NCBI GenBank assembly: GCA_051658525.1
Contig: JBOFMT010000119.1
Span: 1 to 64,000 of the forward strand
Direction: 5' to 3'
DNA length: 64,000 bases
DNA from: JBOFMT01 sp051658525
GTDB taxonomy: Bacteria > Bacillota_I > Bacilli_A > Erysipelotrichales > Erysipelotrichaceae
In this document: positions 32,099-41,346 of the stretch, piece by piece
Layout of the letters: each line of letters opens with the position of its first letter
Numbering within the stretch: position 1 is the first letter of the stretch
The notes under the pieces: generated by a model
Databases searched by the model: none
What the model saw: only the letters and a program-made list of their open reading frames with translations
What the model was told of the DNA's origin: nothing
Translations under genes and position numbers: made by a program

Positions 32099-32527
32099 CT
32101 AGAGATGTGTCAATTGTTCTAACAACATCATTCGCGCAAACAAATGGGTAAAGGTCATTTCACTCATCTTTACGTTCCATTTTGCCTTTTTTAAGAGCGC
32201 ATCACTAATTCCCAAAGAGCCTCCAATGATGAAACCGACATGTTCTACCGATTTCACCTTCGCTAGCAACTCTGGTGTTTTCCACATTTTACCATGCAAG
32301 TCCAAGGCAATCAAGACTTCTTGATCACGCATTTTTGCTTCTAACAATGCACATTCTGCCTGTTTCACTTGTTCTTGTTGTGCCAAGGAGTAGTGGGAAG
32401 GACATTCCAAATCCTTGATTTCAATGATTTCAATCTCATGGTGTTTTCTAATTTCTTTTAGATAGCTATCAATTTGTTGTTGCATCCAAACTTCTTTGAT
32501 ACGTCCTACACAATAAATACGAATCAT
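32099..32527 (-). CDS. rlmH: RlmH-type 23S rRNA pseudouridine methyltransferase lacking the C-terminal tail
   Basis: RlmH methylates N3 of pseudouridine 1915 in 23S rRNA helix 69 on the assembled ribosome. The SPOUT core is present: RIYCVGRIKEVW, LDLHGKMWKTPEL, the cofactor loop FIIGGSLGISDALL (99-112) and MTFTHLFARMMLLEQL (124-139). The protein then ends with THL at 142, where RlmH normally continues YRA..(N/G)xPYHK. No remnant of that tail is found in any frame before the next gene, which begins 11 bases after the stop, so this is a real loss rather than a reading error. Its place after walJ-htrA is the standard rlmH location. Confidence 0.88.
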   Translation of the reverse strand: MIRIYCVGRIKEVWMQQQIDSYLKEIRKHHEIEIIEIKDLECPSHYSLAQQEQVKQAECALLEAKMRDQEVLIALDLHGKMWKTPELLAKVKSVEHVGFIIGGSLGISDALLKKAKWNVKMSEMTFTHLFARMMLLEQLTHL

Positions 32528-32539
32528 CTTTTTCTCCTT

Positions 32540-32563
32540 AAAAAACTGGCTTAGCGCCAGTTT
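32540..32563 (-). terminator. Hairpin terminator between htrA and rlmH
   Basis: AAACTGGC and GCCAGTTT (32543-32550 with 32556-32563) followed by a short T run on the minus strand. It may be leaky, because rlmH follows within 15 bases. Confidence 0.7.
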
Positions 32564-33641
32564 ATTTTAATGTAACATTCAATTCAAGTAAAGAACCGTC
32601 GCGATATACGGTAATCGTAACACGTTCGCCTACTTTTTTCTGATACAACTCTTGTCTAAATTGTTTGAATGAAGTAATCTCTACACCATCAAAGGCAGTC
32701 AATATATCCCCAACTTCAACACCTGCTAGAGCTGCAGGAGAATCAGTACTTACATCAGCAATAATCAAACCAGATTTAATTGCATCATCAATTTTGAAAT
32801 ATGCGCGTTCATACGCTGTAAACTCATCAATCGAACGTGCAGAAATCCCTAAGATAGGACGTTCTACTTTACCATTTTGTGCTAGTTGTTCGATCACAGG
32901 AATTACTTCATTGATTGGAATGGCAAAACCAATTCCCTCTACTGAAGTATCAGCAATTTTCATCGAGTTAATCCCGATCAACTCTCCTGCCATATTAATC
33001 AACGCCCCTCCAGAGTTACCTGGATTAATGGCAGCATCCGTTTGTAATACAACACTATCCCAGTCATCCGTACCGTTGTTATCCAAATCGACACCAACAC
33101 TACGATTGACACCAGAGATCAACCCACCGGTCACACTTCCTTGAAATTCAAGTCCCAAGGGTGATCCCATTGCAATGACATACTCGCCTTTTTTTGTTAA
33201 CGAAGAGTCACCTAATTTAAATGCTTTTGCTTCAAAATCAACTTCCATTTCCAACAACGCTAAGTCGGTTAATTGATCACTTCCTACTAACGTTGCTTTG
33301 ACTTCACTCGTATTTGCAAAGCGAACCACAATTTCTGTAGCTCCATCGATTACATGGTGATTGGTAACAACATATACTTTATTATCATCTACAGAATAGA
33401 TGACACCACTTCCGGTACCAATGGCAGCACCCCCACTAATCGAGGTAACACCAACCACTTTCTCCTCTGTATCTTCTACAAGTGCAGTTAAGTCGCTTGT
33501 GATATTGGCAACTACATTTGTTGTTGTGTTTTGACCCAAGTTTGTGTTTGGTTCATTACTTTTTAAAGAACTCAATTGAAAGGTTAAGACCATATTCCAA
33601 ACGAGTAGAATTCCTAAAATTGCTGTAACTACCTTCTTCAT
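32562..33641 (-). CDS. htrA: HtrA-type trypsin-like serine protease with PDZ domain
   Basis: A membrane-anchored extracytoplasmic quality-control protease of 359 residues. An N-terminal signal anchor (VVTAILGILLVWNMVLTF) is followed by a Ser/Thr/Asn linker and the protease domain with a complete triad: TNHHVI, LTDLALLEM and GNSGGAL. One PDZ domain occupies about residues 260-358 (GLIIADVSTDSPAALAGVEVGD). The start overlaps the walJ stop in ATGA, as in the walJ-htrA pair of Bacillus (YycJ-HtrC). Proteolysis of misfolded envelope proteins is the likely role. Confidence 0.95.
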   Translation of the reverse strand: MKKVVTAILGILLVWNMVLTFQLSSLKSNEPNTNLGQNTTTNVVANITSDLTALVEDTEEKVVGVTSISGGAAIGTGSGVIYSVDDNKVYVVTNHHVIDGATEIVVRFANTSEVKATLVGSDQLTDLALLEMEVDFEAKAFKLGDSSLTKKGEYVIAMGSPLGLEFQGSVTGGLISGVNRSVGVDLDNNGTDDWDSVVLQTDAAINPGNSGGALINMAGELIGINSMKIADTSVEGIGFAIPINEVIPVIEQLAQNGKVERPILGISARSIDEFTAYERAYFKIDDAIKSGLIIADVSTDSPAALAGVEVGDILTAFDGVEITSFKQFRQELYQKKVGERVTITVYRDGSLLELNVTLK

Positions 33642-34384
33642 TTTGTATTTCCTCCAATAATGATTTTAAACTGCTCTGCAGCTCGAATCTTTACTTTATT
33701 AACATCGATTCCTCGATGTTGAAACACGCTGTGGTATGCTTGTAAAGCAGCTTGTGCAGTATTTCCTTCTTCACTCAAATGAGCTAAAAGAATTTCCTTT
33801 GTTTGTTCCCCCATGATTTGACTCATGAGATAAGCACTATCTTCATTACATAAGTGACCATAGTCTGAAAGTATTCGTTGCTTTACAACCATAGGCCGTT
33901 GCGTCTGCATCAATAACTCTACATCATGATTACTTTCAAAAATATAATAATCTGCATTTTTAATATACGGTAATAATTCTTCTTTGATATAACCGGTATC
34001 TGTAATATATACAAGGCGATGTTCTAACCCTTCAATCACAAATCCACTTGCACCAGGGCTATCATGGGATACGGGTAAAATTTTGACGCGCAAATCTTTG
34101 ATTTGAACTTCTTCAAAACTTTGAAGTGGTTTATGGGTATCAAATTTTAAATTTTCATGTCCATATATTTCATGATTTTTAAACAGCTTTACACCTGCTA
34201 CATGGTCTCCATGTGTATGTGTAAGCAGTATAGCATCAATAGCTTGCAAATCAAGTTGTAAGGTTTCAAAGCATTGCTTCATATATTTTTGTGTGGTTCC
34301 ACAATCGATCAGCAATACGGTATCTTGGTACTTGATCAAACAAGCATTTCCTTTGGAACCACTCGCTAACATCGCAAACTTCAT
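33638..34384 (-). CDS. walJ: WalJ/YycJ metallo-beta-lactamase-fold nuclease-like protein
   Basis: 248 residues. The MBL metal motif THTHGDHVAG, ASGSKGNACLI at the start, HDSPGASGF and the final FKIIIGG pattern define the YycJ/WalJ family, thought to be 5'-exonuclease-like and linked to replication and cell wall control. In Bacillus the gene ends the walRKHI operon. Here the walR and walK genes are not next to it; an M23 peptidase gene lies 3 bases upstream instead, and htrA overlaps downstream. Confidence 0.93.
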   Translation of the reverse strand: MKFAMLASGSKGNACLIKYQDTVLLIDCGTTQKYMKQCFETLQLDLQAIDAILLTHTHGDHVAGVKLFKNHEIYGHENLKFDTHKPLQSFEEVQIKDLRVKILPVSHDSPGASGFVIEGLEHRLVYITDTGYIKEELLPYIKNADYYIFESNHDVELLMQTQRPMVVKQRILSDYGHLCNEDSAYLMSQIMGEQTKEILLAHLSEEGNTAQAALQAYHSVFQHRGIDVNKVKIRAAEQFKIIIGGNTK

Positions 34385-34387
34385 AAG

Positions 34388-35881
34388 CTAATTCCCCATA
34401 AACGTAATCGGGTTCAATTTCACCCCATTGCGCCGGATTTCAAAATGGACATGTGGACCTGTTGCCAGCCCCGTCATACCAATTTGCCCTATGAGTTCCC
34501 CTTTTGCTACCGTAGTACCAACAGGAGGGAATCCAGGACGGTTCATATGACCATAATATGTTGTATAACCGTTATTATGGTTGATTTCAACCCAATATCC
34601 ATTGATTGGATGATATGAGTTTACTGTTACAACACCACGATCACTCGCATAGATATTTCCATAGCGGTTGTACGCATTTTGAATATCAATCGCTTGGTGA
34701 TTGTAGTAACATCCCCAACCACAAGTGACACGCGGATTATCAACCGGCCATCGGAAACTTCCACTTCCGACATTTGGTATTACTTTGGTACCAATCGAAA
34801 TAATTTCCGGTTGTGCGGCTTCAATGACAAGCGATGAAATAACTTCCCCACTCACCAATTCTCCATTGATATAGGTTTCTTTGTACTTCACGTTTTTCTT
34901 CCCCATTTTTTCGGTTTGAATCACGTTACGTACCCCTTCAGTTACCGTTGCATCATAAACATATTGTGTTGCTGGTGGATATACTTTTTCCGATACCAGT
35001 TTTTCACGTTCTACCTGAACAGTAATTGGGGAATCCGGTTCTGATACATCAAGTTCCATACCAACTTCAAGCACTTGATTTTCGGAACGAATCTTATCAG
35101 CATTGATCGAAATCAAATGCTCAACTGTTAAGGAATTTAACCAGGCAATCCCCTCTACGGTATCGAACTCTTGCACTTCGTAGTAGGTTGGCACTGCATC
35201 ATATCCATAACTTAAATAGGACAATGCTTCTTCTTTGGTTTTTAATATTCTGCTAGCCGATGCCAACCCTTTGGTAACGGTTGCTGATTCTAAAATCGCA
35301 AAGCTAACATCGCGCGTCCCATACTTGGTCAACTCTGGTGTTTTTTTATTACTTGTAAAGAGCTCCCAAGAGGCTTTATCAATATAGTTTAATACATACA
35401 AATCCCGTGCTTCACGGAATTCATCGATGTTTTTCACATAGGCTACTTCTCCATTGGAGAATTCAACCTTATCCACTTCGACCGAGAACATATCATTTTC
35501 GTCGAGATAAGCTAGGATTTCATCATCCTTATCTTCATAGACTTGATACGACAAGACACTTTTTACAATTACATCTTCCCCAAACCAAAGATTCGTATCA
35601 GGGAAAATTTCTTCATAACGCTCTTCGTACACGCGTTGTAGTAAAGCATCCAGTTTTGCTTTATCTTGTACCACTCCAAGCATAGTATCCTTCAAATATA
35701 CTTCAAATACTTCATTTTGTGTTGTACTTAAAGAAAGTCGAGCTTGCTCAATCAACTGCGTCACTTCTTCACTTTCCCCTTGCAAAGTATACGAAGATTG
35801 CGGCTTCGTACCCATAAAGGCAAGTCCTAGCGATAGCGTTAACACTAGTATGGATAAAAGAATTTGCTGAGATTTACGCAT
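34388..35881 (-). CDS. M23 peptidase with LysM-like and G5 domains
   Basis: A cell-wall hydrolase of about 497 residues. An N-terminal membrane segment (ILLSILVLTLSLGLAFMG) is followed by a long helical region, a degenerate LysM-like stretch around residues 230-285 (VQEFDTVEGIAWLNSLTVEH), a G5 domain at about 290-370 (REKLVSEKVYPPATQYVYDA) and a C-terminal M23 domain with the zinc ligands in NHQAIDI and GPHVHFEI. It is expected to cut peptidoglycan cross-bridges at the cell surface. The start overlaps the dnaB end by 8 bases, with GAGGA upstream. Confidence 0.92.
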   Translation of the reverse strand: MRKSQQILLSILVLTLSLGLAFMGTKPQSSYTLQGESEEVTQLIEQARLSLSTTQNEVFEVYLKDTMLGVVQDKAKLDALLQRVYEERYEEIFPDTNLWFGEDVIVKSVLSYQVYEDKDDEILAYLDENDMFSVEVDKVEFSNGEVAYVKNIDEFREARDLYVLNYIDKASWELFTSNKKTPELTKYGTRDVSFAILESATVTKGLASASRILKTKEEALSYLSYGYDAVPTYYEVQEFDTVEGIAWLNSLTVEHLISINADKIRSENQVLEVGMELDVSEPDSPITVQVEREKLVSEKVYPPATQYVYDATVTEGVRNVIQTEKMGKKNVKYKETYINGELVSGEVISSLVIEAAQPEIISIGTKVIPNVGSGSFRWPVDNPRVTCGWGCYYNHQAIDIQNAYNRYGNIYASDRGVVTVNSYHPINGYWVEINHNNGYTTYYGHMNRPGFPPVGTTVAKGELIGQIGMTGLATGPHVHFEIRRNGVKLNPITFMGN

Positions 35882-37223
35882 GATCACTGTCCTCATAATT
35901 GAAGAAGGCATTGATGGATTTATTAAATGCTAATTCAATATTTCTAGTCGCACCATTTCGGTGTTTTGCGATATTGACTTCGGTACGGTCTTCACTGGAT
36001 TCTTTGGTTTCATCACGGTTGTAGTACTCGTCGCGGTACAGGAACATTACAATATCTGCATCCTGTTCGATTGCTCCAGACTCACGTAAATCTGAAAGCA
36101 TCGGACGTTTGTCTTGACGTTGTTCTACGGAACGAGATAACTGTGATAAGGCAATAACAGGACATTCTAGCTCTCTGGCCAAAGCCTTTAAGCTACGGGA
36201 AATTTCCGAAACTTCTTGTTGTCGGTTATCCCCTCCACCTTTTCCGCTCCCACTGATCAATTGTAGGTAGTCGATAAGTACCATATCCAAACCATGTTCC
36301 GATTTTAACTTTCGACATTTAGAAAAGATTTCCGCCATTTTCACACTAGCGCTATCATCAATGAACAATTTCGCACCCATCATTTCATTGGCAGCTTCAT
36401 TCAATTGATTGAATTCGTCATCCTTTAAAAATCCGGTTCTTAACTTACTTGACTCGATTTGAGATTTTGCGGAAAGAATACGTTTCATTAATGCTTCAGC
36501 AGGCATCTCCAGTGAGAATACGGCAATTGCACCTGAATTCAACATGGAAGCATTGAGTGCTAAATTCAATGCAAATGCAGTCTTCCCCATGGAAGGACGT
36601 GCTGCAAGAATAATTAAGTCTCCACGCTGGAATCCATTCGTTGTACGGTCCAAATCGCGATAGCCAGTTGCAACACCCGTTACCGCCTCTTTGCTTTCAC
36701 GTAAGCGCATCACTTCTTCAATGACATCGGTAACTACGGTTCTTGAAGATTTAAAATCGGTTGTTCTACGAGAGCGAGTAACATGTAAAATGTCTTTTTC
36801 TGCTTTGTCCATAACGAAATCCAATTCGTTACTTCCATCAAAACCTTCTTTCGCAATCAATTCTGCGGTTTCAATCAAGCGACGCAAATGTGCTTTGTTT
36901 TTAACGATATCGATATAGTATGCAGCGTTGGCACTCGAAACCGCACCATCGCTCAATCGTACGAGGTATTCAATACCTCCCATTTCCTGAAGTTTTCCAA
37001 GATCATTTAGGCGAGAGATTACACTGGTTCCATCGATTGGGTTGTTGCTTTCCATCAAGTCATCCATCGCTTGAAATATGATTTGGTGCGATTCCAAGAA
37101 GAAATCATCAACGGCCAAATCCATATCGCGAGTAATGCTAGCAACTTGTGGATAGATTAACATCGAACCTAAAATCGATTGCTCTGCCTCTAAACTATGT
37201 GGTAGTTCGCGATACAAACTCAT
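35874..37223 (-). CDS. dnaB: Replicative DNA helicase DnaB
   Basis: A hexameric 5'-3' helicase of 449 residues at the replication fork (DnaC in Bacillus naming). The N-terminal helical domain begins LPHSLEAEQSILGSML, and the RecA-like ATPase has ILAARPSMGKTAFALN, the Walker B LIDYLQLI and the arginine-finger region SDLRESGAIEQDAD. It lies 2 bases after rplI in the conserved gdpP-rplI-dnaB order and overlaps the M23 gene. Confidence 0.97.
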   Translation of the reverse strand: MSLYRELPHSLEAEQSILGSMLIYPQVASITRDMDLAVDDFFLESHQIIFQAMDDLMESNNPIDGTSVISRLNDLGKLQEMGGIEYLVRLSDGAVSSANAAYYIDIVKNKAHLRRLIETAELIAKEGFDGSNELDFVMDKAEKDILHVTRSRRTTDFKSSRTVVTDVIEEVMRLRESKEAVTGVATGYRDLDRTTNGFQRGDLIILAARPSMGKTAFALNLALNASMLNSGAIAVFSLEMPAEALMKRILSAKSQIESSKLRTGFLKDDEFNQLNEAANEMMGAKLFIDDSASVKMAEIFSKCRKLKSEHGLDMVLIDYLQLISGSGKGGGDNRQQEVSEISRSLKALARELECPVIALSQLSRSVEQRQDKRPMLSDLRESGAIEQDADIVMFLYRDEYYNRDETKESSEDRTEVNIAKHRNGATRNIELAFNKSINAFFNYEDSDHA

Positions 37224-37225
37224 AG

Positions 37226-37675
37226 TTATTCTCCAGTGATGTGAATCTTGATTTCTCCAATCACTTTGTTTTTATACAGATCAATTTTCACATGACTGTA
37301 ACCCAAACTAGAGATTGCACTGCTATCCAACATCTTACGTTTATCTAGATAAATTTGGTGTTTTTTATTGAGTTGTTCGATGATTTGTTTGGTAGATACA
37401 CTTCCAAACACACGCCCGTCTTTTCCAGCTTTTACACGGAATTCCAAGCATAAGGTAGCCAAACGTTCTTTTAATGCAATAGCATCCAATTCTTTTTGCT
37501 TTTCTGCCTCTGCACTAGCTACGTTTTGATCATCTAGAATTTCCATACTTTTCTTTGTTGCTTCCACAGCTAATTTCTTAGCAACCAAGAAATTACGTCC
37601 ATATCCATCAGCGACCTCTACAACTTCACCTTTTTTTCCTACTTTTTTAACATCACTTAATAAAATCACTTTCAT
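37226..37675 (-). CDS. rplI: 50S ribosomal protein bL9
   Basis: 149 residues. MKVILLSDVKKVGKKGEVVEV with the N-terminal rRNA-binding motif, then DGYGRNFLV, a long connecting helix and the C-terminal domain (RVFGSVSTKQI, later IGEIKIHI). The length is standard. The ATG overlaps the gdpP stop in an ATGA and dnaB follows 2 bases later, the usual Firmicutes arrangement. Confidence 0.97.
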   Translation of the reverse strand: MKVILLSDVKKVGKKGEVVEVADGYGRNFLVAKKLAVEATKKSMEILDDQNVASAEAEKQKELDAIALKERLATLCLEFRVKAGKDGRVFGSVSTKQIIEQLNKKHQIYLDKRKMLDSSAISSLGYSHVKIDLYKNKVIGEIKIHITGE

Positions 37676-39633
37676 TTTTTTTCCTCCTTCACAATCATTC
37701 CATCCAATATTTGGTACAATTCCGCTTCCACCGCTTCTACACTAGTATCCTTACGTTGTAAGGCTGCAGCATTGAAATGGCCTCCACCATGCATTTTCTC
37801 CATGATGAATTGGACATTGATTTTTTCTCTTGAACGTGAACTAACTGCAACAAGGTTCTCATCGATATACGCAATTACAAAAGTTGCCTCTATATTTTTA
37901 ATACTTAAGAGTTGATCTGCAACTTGTGACATTATCGTACGATTTAAATGTGTCAAATCTGTGACAGCAGCCACGATGATTTCCTCATTGTATCGTTTCA
38001 TGTTCTTCATAATCGTCGCCTTTGCTTCAAAATCAGCAAAGCCTTCTTGTAATAAGTTTTCAGCTTCTTGCGGTTCGACTCCATAGCCTTTTAATTTTGC
38101 CGCCGCCTCAAAGGTACGAACACCAGTTCGATTTTTGAAATGGTTGGTATCGATTAACAGACCTAAGTACATAATCATCGCTTCCTCTTCGCTAATATCT
38201 ACTTTATTACTTTGATATTCCATCATTTCCACAACCAACTCACTCACACTCGATGCACTCGTTTCTACATAGACAATGAGTGGATTTTCGATAAACTGTT
38301 CCGAGCGACGATGGTGATCGATGACTACTTTTCGCTCCACTTTTTCCATAACGAGTGGGGCATTACTATGCGATGGATTATGATGATCGACTGCAATAAT
38401 CAAATCCTGCGCATTCGCTAGTTTTAATGCTTCGGCATCACTAATAAATCGGTGACGGCCTTGTAGTTCTTTTTCCATCTTAGTTAAGACTTCGCTCAAC
38501 TGTGTTTCAATTCCACCGGATTGTGAAACAATGTAAACTTCTTTGTTATAACTAGCTGCAATGCGACTCATTGCAATCGCGCTACCCATACAGTCGAAGT
38601 CCATATTTTTATGACCGACAATAAAGACACGTTGCACATCATCAATCGCTTCTTTGATCGCTTGTGCCATAACACGTACCCGCACCCGAGAACGTTTCTC
38701 TTGCGCTTGGCTACCACCACCAAAAAACTCGGTATCTTCACCATGGTGTTTACTTACCACTTGATCGCCTCCGCGCACTTGCGCAAGTTCAATCAAATCG
38801 TTGATCACACCATCTTGTTCGGTTAAGTTGGTATTCCCTCTAGCAAAGGCCATAGACACGGTAATCGAAACATCGATACGTTGGCTTTCTAGCCGCACTT
38901 GATTTAAGATTCCAAAGCCTTCAGCTACTAAATTTTGATAACTCTCTTCATTCAGAACCATAAAATAGCGATCGCTTTTCAAGCGGCGTAAAATGATATT
39001 GTTCGCCTTCGCCCATTGATTGATCATCGGGCGTAAGTTATTCGATATCATCGTAATTTTATGTTCATCACTATGTTGAGAATATTCATTGTAATTATCC
39101 AAATGCAACAAACCTAATACTAGCTGTTCGTTTTCCAAACGGTTCTTTACATTGACAAAGGTTTCCACGTCGCGAACAAACAAAACTTGTGCATCGTCTT
39201 TCCGTGTGATTTCGTACAGGTGAGCCCCATCACTTGCGGTCATACTGTCAATATCATCTTGAAACAAACGATTGAGTTCTGGAATCCAGCTCGTTATTTT
39301 TTTTCCAATCAAATTTAAATTGCGATTGGATAAGAACTCGGAAATCCAAGTAATGTTCATCGTCTCATCATAGGTAATGATCCCAATTTTACCAACGAGC
39401 AAAGCATCTTTCACATCACTTCCTAAAGCACGTGAAATATTCATTTCTGAACTTGATTTGTTTTTCTTGCTCTGATTGATAATCCAGGCACAAATCAAGG
39501 TATTAATCACAACCATGACACCGACTGCAAAGGCAAACGTCGTGAATTCCAACAAGACGAGTAAGGCAACTGCAATCATTTCAAGAAAGACGACGATGCC
39601 GAGTTGTACTTCAATTTTTTCCAATTGATCCAT
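37672..39633 (-). CDS. gdpP: Cyclic-di-AMP phosphodiesterase GdpP
   Basis: A 653-residue membrane enzyme that lowers c-di-AMP and so affects wall stress, potassium and osmolyte balance. Two N-terminal hydrophobic segments (about 12-51) are followed by a PAS-like region, a degenerate GGDEF domain, and the DHH/DHHA1 catalytic unit with HKNMDFDCMGS, VDHHNPS and IDHHRRSEQ, and the late GGGHFNAAA motif. All DHH metal ligands appear present. It overlaps yybS by 23 bases and rplI by 4, in the conserved operon. Confidence 0.96.
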   Translation of the reverse strand: MDQLEKIEVQLGIVVFLEMIAVALLVLLEFTTFAFAVGVMVVINTLICAWIINQSKKNKSSSEMNISRALGSDVKDALLVGKIGIITYDETMNITWISEFLSNRNLNLIGKKITSWIPELNRLFQDDIDSMTASDGAHLYEITRKDDAQVLFVRDVETFVNVKNRLENEQLVLGLLHLDNYNEYSQHSDEHKITMISNNLRPMINQWAKANNIILRRLKSDRYFMVLNEESYQNLVAEGFGILNQVRLESQRIDVSITVSMAFARGNTNLTEQDGVINDLIELAQVRGGDQVVSKHHGEDTEFFGGGSQAQEKRSRVRVRVMAQAIKEAIDDVQRVFIVGHKNMDFDCMGSAIAMSRIAASYNKEVYIVSQSGGIETQLSEVLTKMEKELQGRHRFISDAEALKLANAQDLIIAVDHHNPSHSNAPLVMEKVERKVVIDHHRRSEQFIENPLIVYVETSASSVSELVVEMMEYQSNKVDISEEEAMIMYLGLLIDTNHFKNRTGVRTFEAAAKLKGYGVEPQEAENLLQEGFADFEAKATIMKNMKRYNEEIIVAAVTDLTHLNRTIMSQVADQLLSIKNIEATFVIAYIDENLVAVSSRSREKINVQFIMEKMHGGGHFNAAALQRKDTSVEAVEAELYQILDGMIVKEEKK

Positions 39634-40534
39634 TCAATATCCCCCTTTTAAGGTCAGATTTTATATCCTTAATGCTATCAAAGATCCCCAAAAACATGAG
39701 GAGACTATTCACAAATGGTAGAAAAATTGCTAAGACAAGCCAAATCAGATGTTTTCGCTTTCCTAGGACGACAAGGAAACACATCGCCACCGTCACACCA
39801 TAGAGAATATTCACCAAGAATACAATCATATATAAAAACATTATACCATTTTTCAGCGCATTACTCATAGTAAAAAGGTTCATCGTCATTTGCAAGATGA
39901 CGACTGCGATTGATCCATAACCAAACCATTTTGAGAGTCGTAGGTCAAAGAGATTTTGCATTGGTTGCGTTTCGATTTTCAACCGCTTCAACAAGACCAT
40001 TGCAAACAAATGAATGACAAGACCTTCCATCAATGCGGTAAGAATTGTAGTAAGCAAGGCTAGCATTAGAATGAAATCCCCAGTAGCAATTGGTAAAGCA
40101 ATATCCAGTGATGAGAAGAACTCATGAATCATTGCCAAATCACTCGTAAGATCATAACCAAAGAAACCCGCGAATAGCACTGTCGTGAAGAAATAAGAAA
40201 CTAAACTTACCCCCATGGTGTAAAACATCAGTTTTTGATTGGACCAATGCTTTCTTACCCCTTCACCATAGACAATTCCAATGAGTAATGAAATGCCCAA
40301 ATAGAAGATTGTTTGTGGTGCAGCAAATAAAAAGCCAGCGACCAACATCCCAAATAGTGGTAACAGCGCTCTTTTTAGTCCATATTTTGCGCTATAGATT
40401 AAAATCGGAAATGCCATAAACCAATATAGAATGAATTCAAATACCATCCCTGTTTGACGATTGATGATGAGCGCTACTCCAACGAGAGCTACCATCATAC
40501 TTGCTTCCGTTATCTTTTTAACATTTGTTCCCAT
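39611..40534 (-). CDS. yybS: YybS family membrane protein (DUF2232)
   Basis: 307 residues with about eight hydrophobic segments and no soluble domain. The first segments (ITEASMMVALVGVALIINR, then FPILIYSAKYG) match DUF2232, which in Firmicutes almost always precedes gdpP, as here. The family resembles ECF-type S components in outline, but its function is not established. It overlaps gdpP by 23 bases. The start follows the rpsR terminator closely, with GATAGGAGG upstream. Confidence 0.88.
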   Translation of the reverse strand: MGTNVKKITEASMMVALVGVALIINRQTGMVFEFILYWFMAFPILIYSAKYGLKRALLPLFGMLVAGFLFAAPQTIFYLGISLLIGIVYGEGVRKHWSNQKLMFYTMGVSLVSYFFTTVLFAGFFGYDLTSDLAMIHEFFSSLDIALPIATGDFILMLALLTTILTALMEGLVIHLFAMVLLKRLKIETQPMQNLFDLRLSKWFGYGSIAVVILQMTMNLFTMSNALKNGIMFLYMIVFLVNILYGVTVAMCFLVVLGKRKHLIWLVLAIFLPFVNSLLMFLGIFDSIKDIKSDLKRGILNGSIGKN

Positions 40535-40558
40535 ACAGCCTCCTATCTCTAATATAAT

Positions 40559-40589
40559 GAAAAACCTCCATCTAAGCGATGGAGGTTTT
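40559..40589 (-). terminator. Terminator of the rpsF-ssb-rpsR operon
   Basis: A 12-bp perfect stem (40561-40572 with 40578-40589, core AACCTCCATC) followed by a T run on the minus strand. Confidence 0.88.
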
Positions 40590-40596
40590 TTCCTAG

Positions 40597-40830
40597 TTAT
40601 TCACTTACGTAAGGAATTAAAGCCATTTGACGAGCACGTTTGATTGCTGTCGCTAATTCACGTTGGTGTTTAGCGCAAGTACCAGTAACACGTCTTGGAA
40701 TGATTTTTCCGTTCGCAGAAATAAAACGTTTCAACAATTCAGTATCTTTGTAATCAATTGTTTCAACTTTATTTTTACAGAAGAAGCAAACTTTTTTGCG
40801 TCCTCCCATACGTTTTTTAATAAAAGCCAT
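40597..40830 (-). CDS. rpsR: 30S ribosomal protein bS18
   Basis: 77 residues, pairing with S6 on the 30S platform. KKVCFFCKNK and TGTCAKHQ give a potential zinc-binding set (C15, C18, then Cys and His near residues 52-55), the metal-binding form of S18. The LLKRFISANGKIIPRRVTG core is typical. It is the last gene of the rpsF-ssb-rpsR operon and is closed by a strong terminator. Confidence 0.97.
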   Translation of the reverse strand: MAFIKKRMGGRKKVCFFCKNKVETIDYKDTELLKRFISANGKIIPRRVTGTCAKHQRELATAIKRARQMALIPYVSE

Positions 40831-40847
40831 GGTAGATCTCCTTTCGA

Positions 40848-41330
40848 TTAAAATGGTAGGTCATCGCTCGCGATGTCCAAAGTGTCTGAATCTGAAAAAT
40901 CAGAATTGAACGAGTTATTTTGGTCGTAAGTATTTTGGTTTTGATATGTATTGTTATAACCTGCAAACTGTTGTGGTTGCCCAGCAGGCTCACGACGTTC
41001 TTGGCTTGCGCCTTTCGATTCTAACAATTGTACACTTTCGCATACGACATCAGTTGTATATACTTTGCGTCCGCTTTGATCATCGTAGCTACCGGTTTGA
41101 ATACGACCTTCAACACCAATTAGAGCTCCTTTACGAACATATTGATTCATAAAATCTGCAGTTTTATTCCAAGCAGTGCAAGAAATAAAGTCAGCTTGTT
41201 GCTCATTGTTGTTTCCTGAGAAACGGCGGTTACAAGCAACGGTAAACGAAACTACTGACATTCCAGAGTTTGTTTTTCTCATAACTGGATCTTTGGTAAT
41301 TCTACCTACTAATACTACGCGATTGATCAT
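40848..41330 (-). CDS. ssb: Single-stranded DNA-binding protein
   Basis: 160 residues. The OB-fold starts MINRVVLVGRITKDPVMR and runs to about residue 110 (GVEGRIQTGSYDDQSGRKVY). A glutamine/asparagine-rich linker leads to the acidic tip SDDLPF that recruits replication and repair proteins. It lies between rpsF and rpsR, the common Firmicutes arrangement. Confidence 0.97.
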   Translation of the reverse strand: MINRVVLVGRITKDPVMRKTNSGMSVVSFTVACNRRFSGNNNEQQADFISCTAWNKTADFMNQYVRKGALIGVEGRIQTGSYDDQSGRKVYTTDVVCESVQLLESKGASQERREPAGQPQQFAGYNNTYQNQNTYDQNNSFNSDFSDSDTLDIASDDLPF

Positions 41331-41346
41331 AGATATCTCCTTCTAC

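Noticed and set aside
32090..32140. A frameshift hiding the missing tail of rlmH
   Set aside because: I read the three frames after LEQL. None encodes YRA or PYHK, and only 11 bases separate the stop from the next gene, so there is no room for the tail.
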